DNA of 64,000 nt, taken from contig NZ_KK214998.1 in NCBI RefSeq assembly GCF_000633935.1, positions 1,006,010 to 1,070,009 of the forward strand. Direction: 5' to 3'. The notes under the pieces are model-generated. The model was not told the origin of the DNA and ran no database searches. It worked only from the letters and a program-made list of their open reading frames with translations. How positions within the stretch are numbered: the first letter of the stretch is position 1; each line of letters begins with the position of its first letter. Shown in pieces: positions 62,046 to 64,000 of the stretch. The position numbers and the translations under genes are program-made. This stretch comes from Ectothiorhodospira haloalkaliphila ATCC 51935. Its GTDB lineage: Bacteria > Pseudomonadota > Gammaproteobacteria > Ectothiorhodospirales > Ectothiorhodospiraceae.

Positions 62046-62411
62046 TTGGACACGTTCAAGCTGGTCAGACCGGAACACCTGAACCACTACGGTTATCTGT
62101 TCGGGGGATTTCTGCTCAAGTGGGTGGACGAAATCGCCTGGATTGCCGCCAGCCGGGACTATCCCGGCTGCCGCTTCGTGACGGTGGCCATGAACAGCGT
62201 GGAGTTCCACAAGGGCGTTCATCAGGGAACCGTGCTGCGTTTCAGCAGCCATGAACATCAACGGGGCAGGACTTCCGTGCAATACGCGGTGAGTGCCTTT
62301 GCGGATGACCTGGAGAGCGGCCGGGAAGAGCCGATCTTTTCCACCTGCGTCACCTTTGTGCATCTGGATGGCGAGGGGAACAAGACACCCCTGCCCGAGG
62401 GCACGGACTGA
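62046..62411 (+). CDS. Acyl-CoA thioesterase, hotdog fold (YciA-like)
   Basis: Thioesterase of 121 residues. HLNHYGYLFGGFLLKWVDEI contains the helix and catalytic Asp of the hotdog fold, and VTVAMNSVEFHKGVHQG the substrate-binding strand. The start is a TTG at 62046, supported by AAGGAG 5-6 nt upstream; no ATG fits. It lies 56 bp after the transporter gene. Confidence 0.85.
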   Translation: MDTFKLVRPEHLNHYGYLFGGFLLKWVDEIAWIAASRDYPGCRFVTVAMNSVEFHKGVHQGTVLRFSSHEHQRGRTSVQYAVSAFADDLESGREEPIFSTCVTFVHLDGEGNKTPLPEGTD

Positions 62412-62447
62412 CGGGCGTGGCTTCCCGGCCTCGCCCCCCTCATCCCA

Positions 62448-63374
62448 TTACCAGGGCACGGCTTCGGAAGACACCGGCTGGGGCAGTTCGAAGACCGTCT
62501 CCAGCCGCTGGATCAGCCCACGCATTTCGTGACCCAGCAGGGTGAACTCCGCATCCATGCGGGCCAGGGCGTCCTCCGCCTCGGCCACACCGCCCTCTTC
62601 GATCAGCTCATCGGCCATGCGCAGGCGCTTGATGGACAGATCATCCGCCAGCACGAAACTCAGGCGCTCGTTCCAGTCCAGGGCCAGTTGCACCACCTGC
62701 TTGCCCACTTCCAGGTGCTTGGCGATCTCCTCCCCTGCCAGGTCCTGCCCACGGCAACGGACCACCGACTGGGTGTCCTTGGGGTCACGCAGTTCGCAGG
62801 CATCCCCCAGCTCAAAGCCCTCGTCACCGTGGCCCTGTGACACCCAGCGGGTCATCAGGGAGGCGGGAGGATTGGCCGGCTGCGGCAGGGCCGCGGGCAG
62901 GCTGCCCAGGGACTCACGCAACAGGCTGACCAGGTCATCGGCCAGGCGTTCACTGGAGGCATCCACCACCAGCCAGCCGGCCACGGTATCCACGTAGGCC
63001 ATCAGGCGGCGTGAGCGGGTGAAGGCCTGGGGGAGTAGTTCGGCGGTGATGGCTTCGCGCAACTGCTTGCGTTCGGCACGACCGACGCTGCGGGCCTCGC
63101 CGGCCTCGATCTCGGCCACCCGCTCTTCCAGCATCTCGGCCACGACCGAAGACGGCAGCAGCCGCTCCTGGCGCCGGGCGCAGATCAGCAGGCAACCGGC
63201 GGCACCGTGCACCAGGGCCGTTGTGTCGCTGCCCAGGGGCTCGGTCCAACCCATGGTGGACAGGGTCAGAGGGCCGCAGGGTTTGAAACGGTGATCGGCA
63301 AGCTTGTCTTCGAGTTCCGAGGCGGAAAGACCCAGGGGGTCCCCCAGGCGGAAGAGTCTGGCATTCTTGAACAT
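62448..63374 (-). CDS. rdgC: Recombination-associated protein RdgC
   Basis: DNA-binding ring protein of 308 residues that modulates RecA. MFKNARLFRLGDP and FKPCGPLTLSTMGWTEPLG at the N-terminus, then RTERKQLRE-like RAERKQLREAITAELLPQAF, identify it. Full length and intact. It is convergent with the thioesterase gene, 36 bp away. Confidence 0.95.
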   Translation of the reverse strand: MFKNARLFRLGDPLGLSASELEDKLADHRFKPCGPLTLSTMGWTEPLGSDTTALVHGAAGCLLICARRQERLLPSSVVAEMLEERVAEIEAGEARSVGRAERKQLREAITAELLPQAFTRSRRLMAYVDTVAGWLVVDASSERLADDLVSLLRESLGSLPAALPQPANPPASLMTRWVSQGHGDEGFELGDACELRDPKDTQSVVRCRGQDLAGEEIAKHLEVGKQVVQLALDWNERLSFVLADDLSIKRLRMADELIEEGGVAEAEDALARMDAEFTLLGHEMRGLIQRLETVFELPQPVSSEAVPW

Positions 63375-63434
63375 GAAGTGACCGGTGGTGGGAAAGGCCC
63401 GGGATTATACCCGCCGTGACCTGATCTTGCTCAG

Positions 63435-64000
63435 TCAGGTCTTGCTCAGGGAATCATGGACCTGGGACAGGATCTCGGTAGCCACCATCAGCACATGATC
63501 CCGGGCAAAGCCCGCTTCGATCATCTCGTCGTAAAGGGTGTGGGCCATCAGGCGCGCCACCTTCTCGGGGTCATGGGTCATGCGCCCGGTGCGGCGTGCC
63601 TCGCGGGCCAGGGTGAGTTGCATGAAGTGGGTCTTGAGCAGACCCTGAAGCCGATGGATGTGGATGGCCTTGGATACCACCAGGGCCAGGATGCTGGCCA
63701 TGCGCAGATCCAGGCCATCCAGTCGTTCCCGGTCAATGGGGCTGTCCACATTGATCACACCGACCACCTGGTCTTCCAGGATCACCGGCACCGAGACCAC
63801 ATCCACGGTACCGGACTCGCCGCGGCGGGCCAGGGGTGCATAGGGTGAATGATGCAGATCCTTGATCAGCAGCGGTTCCCCGGAACTGGCCACCCGCCCG
63901 GCAATGCCGTCTCCCAGGGGCTGGGCATGCTGTCTGGCCTCCTCCGTCAGACGTCCACAATGGGCCTCCACCCTGAGATGCGGCAGCTCCTCGCCATCGT
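63435..64000 (-). CDS. GAF-domain protein, 5' end outside window
   Basis: The visible 188 C-terminal residues include the second half of a GAF sensor domain (GIAGRVASSGEPLLIKDL; VVSVPVILEDQVVGVINVDS). A helical tail of about 90 residues follows, with no catalytic output domain. The frame is open to base 64000, so the N-terminus is missing; a GTG at 63969-63971 is not needed as a start. Ligand and partners are unknown. Confidence 0.75.
   Translation of the reverse strand, partial: DGEELPHLRVEAHCGRLTEEARQHAQPLGDGIAGRVASSGEPLLIKDLHHSPYAPLARRGESGTVDVVSVPVILEDQVVGVINVDSPIDRERLDGLDLRMASILALVVSKAIHIHRLQGLLKTHFMQLTLAREARRTGRMTHDPEKVARLMAHTLYDEMIEAGFARDHVLMVATEILSQVHDSLSKT

Overview
The window is high-GC proteobacterial chromosome with dense gene packing, Shine-Dalgarno starts, a TolC-free porin-type outer membrane and gammaproteobacterial gene families (TrhP, RdgC, YdbH/YdbL, PldA, PhoU/Pst). 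A choline-to-betaine locus, a multi-subunit Mrp-type cation/proton antiporter and a tkt-gap-pgk-pyk-fba carbon cluster suggest a halophilic or haloalkaliphilic gammaproteobacterium, possibly Ectothiorhodospiraceae/Chromatiales. That placement is an inference from gene content, not a database result.

1-23 kb is a phosphate-starvation island. It holds a truncated alkaline phosphatase, a sulfotransferase, a porin, an OlsB-like ornithine N-acyltransferase next to a PlcP-like phosphoesterase (lipid remodelling), the pstSCAB-phoU operon, an ABC importer of the Fe3+/aminoethylphosphonate type, an OprO/P-type porin, and an AI-2E family protein followed by a lipoprotein 5'-nucleotidase. Seven promoters carry PhoB-like boxes with 7-mers repeating every 11 bp, each ending exactly 10 nt before a -10-like hexamer; an eighth upstream of olsB is weak. 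A HEPN/MNT toxin-antitoxin pair is embedded in the island.

23-31 kb is a signalling and toxin-antitoxin segment: an IS605-type transposase remnant, an orphan AbrB antitoxin, an EAL-CBS-GGDEF protein converging on a SiaABCD-type operon whose phosphatase carries the same kind of CBS-like input domain, then prlF-yhaV, a YihY membrane protein and a peroxiredoxin.

32-39 kb is a nine-gene, translationally coupled Mrp-type antiporter operon on the minus strand; one gene has absorbed a palindromic repeat in frame. 39-46 kb holds a ydbL-like lipoprotein gene, trhP, a ydbH-like gene, an AT-rich stretch with paired DnaA boxes, an mtgA-CIA30 continuous frame and pldA with Asn156 changed to Asp.

46-52 kb is the choline module: choX diverging from betIBA across two BetI-like operators, with a large nested palindrome beside it. 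52-59 kb encodes glycolytic/Calvin-cycle enzymes. 59-64 kb holds a small hydrolase, an rRNA-methylase-like protein, an Nramp-related transporter lacking the canonical metal motifs, a thioesterase, rdgC and a truncated GAF-domain gene. Palindromic repeats of two families are scattered between genes and in two places extend or enter coding sequence. No tRNA, rRNA or CRISPR was recognised.
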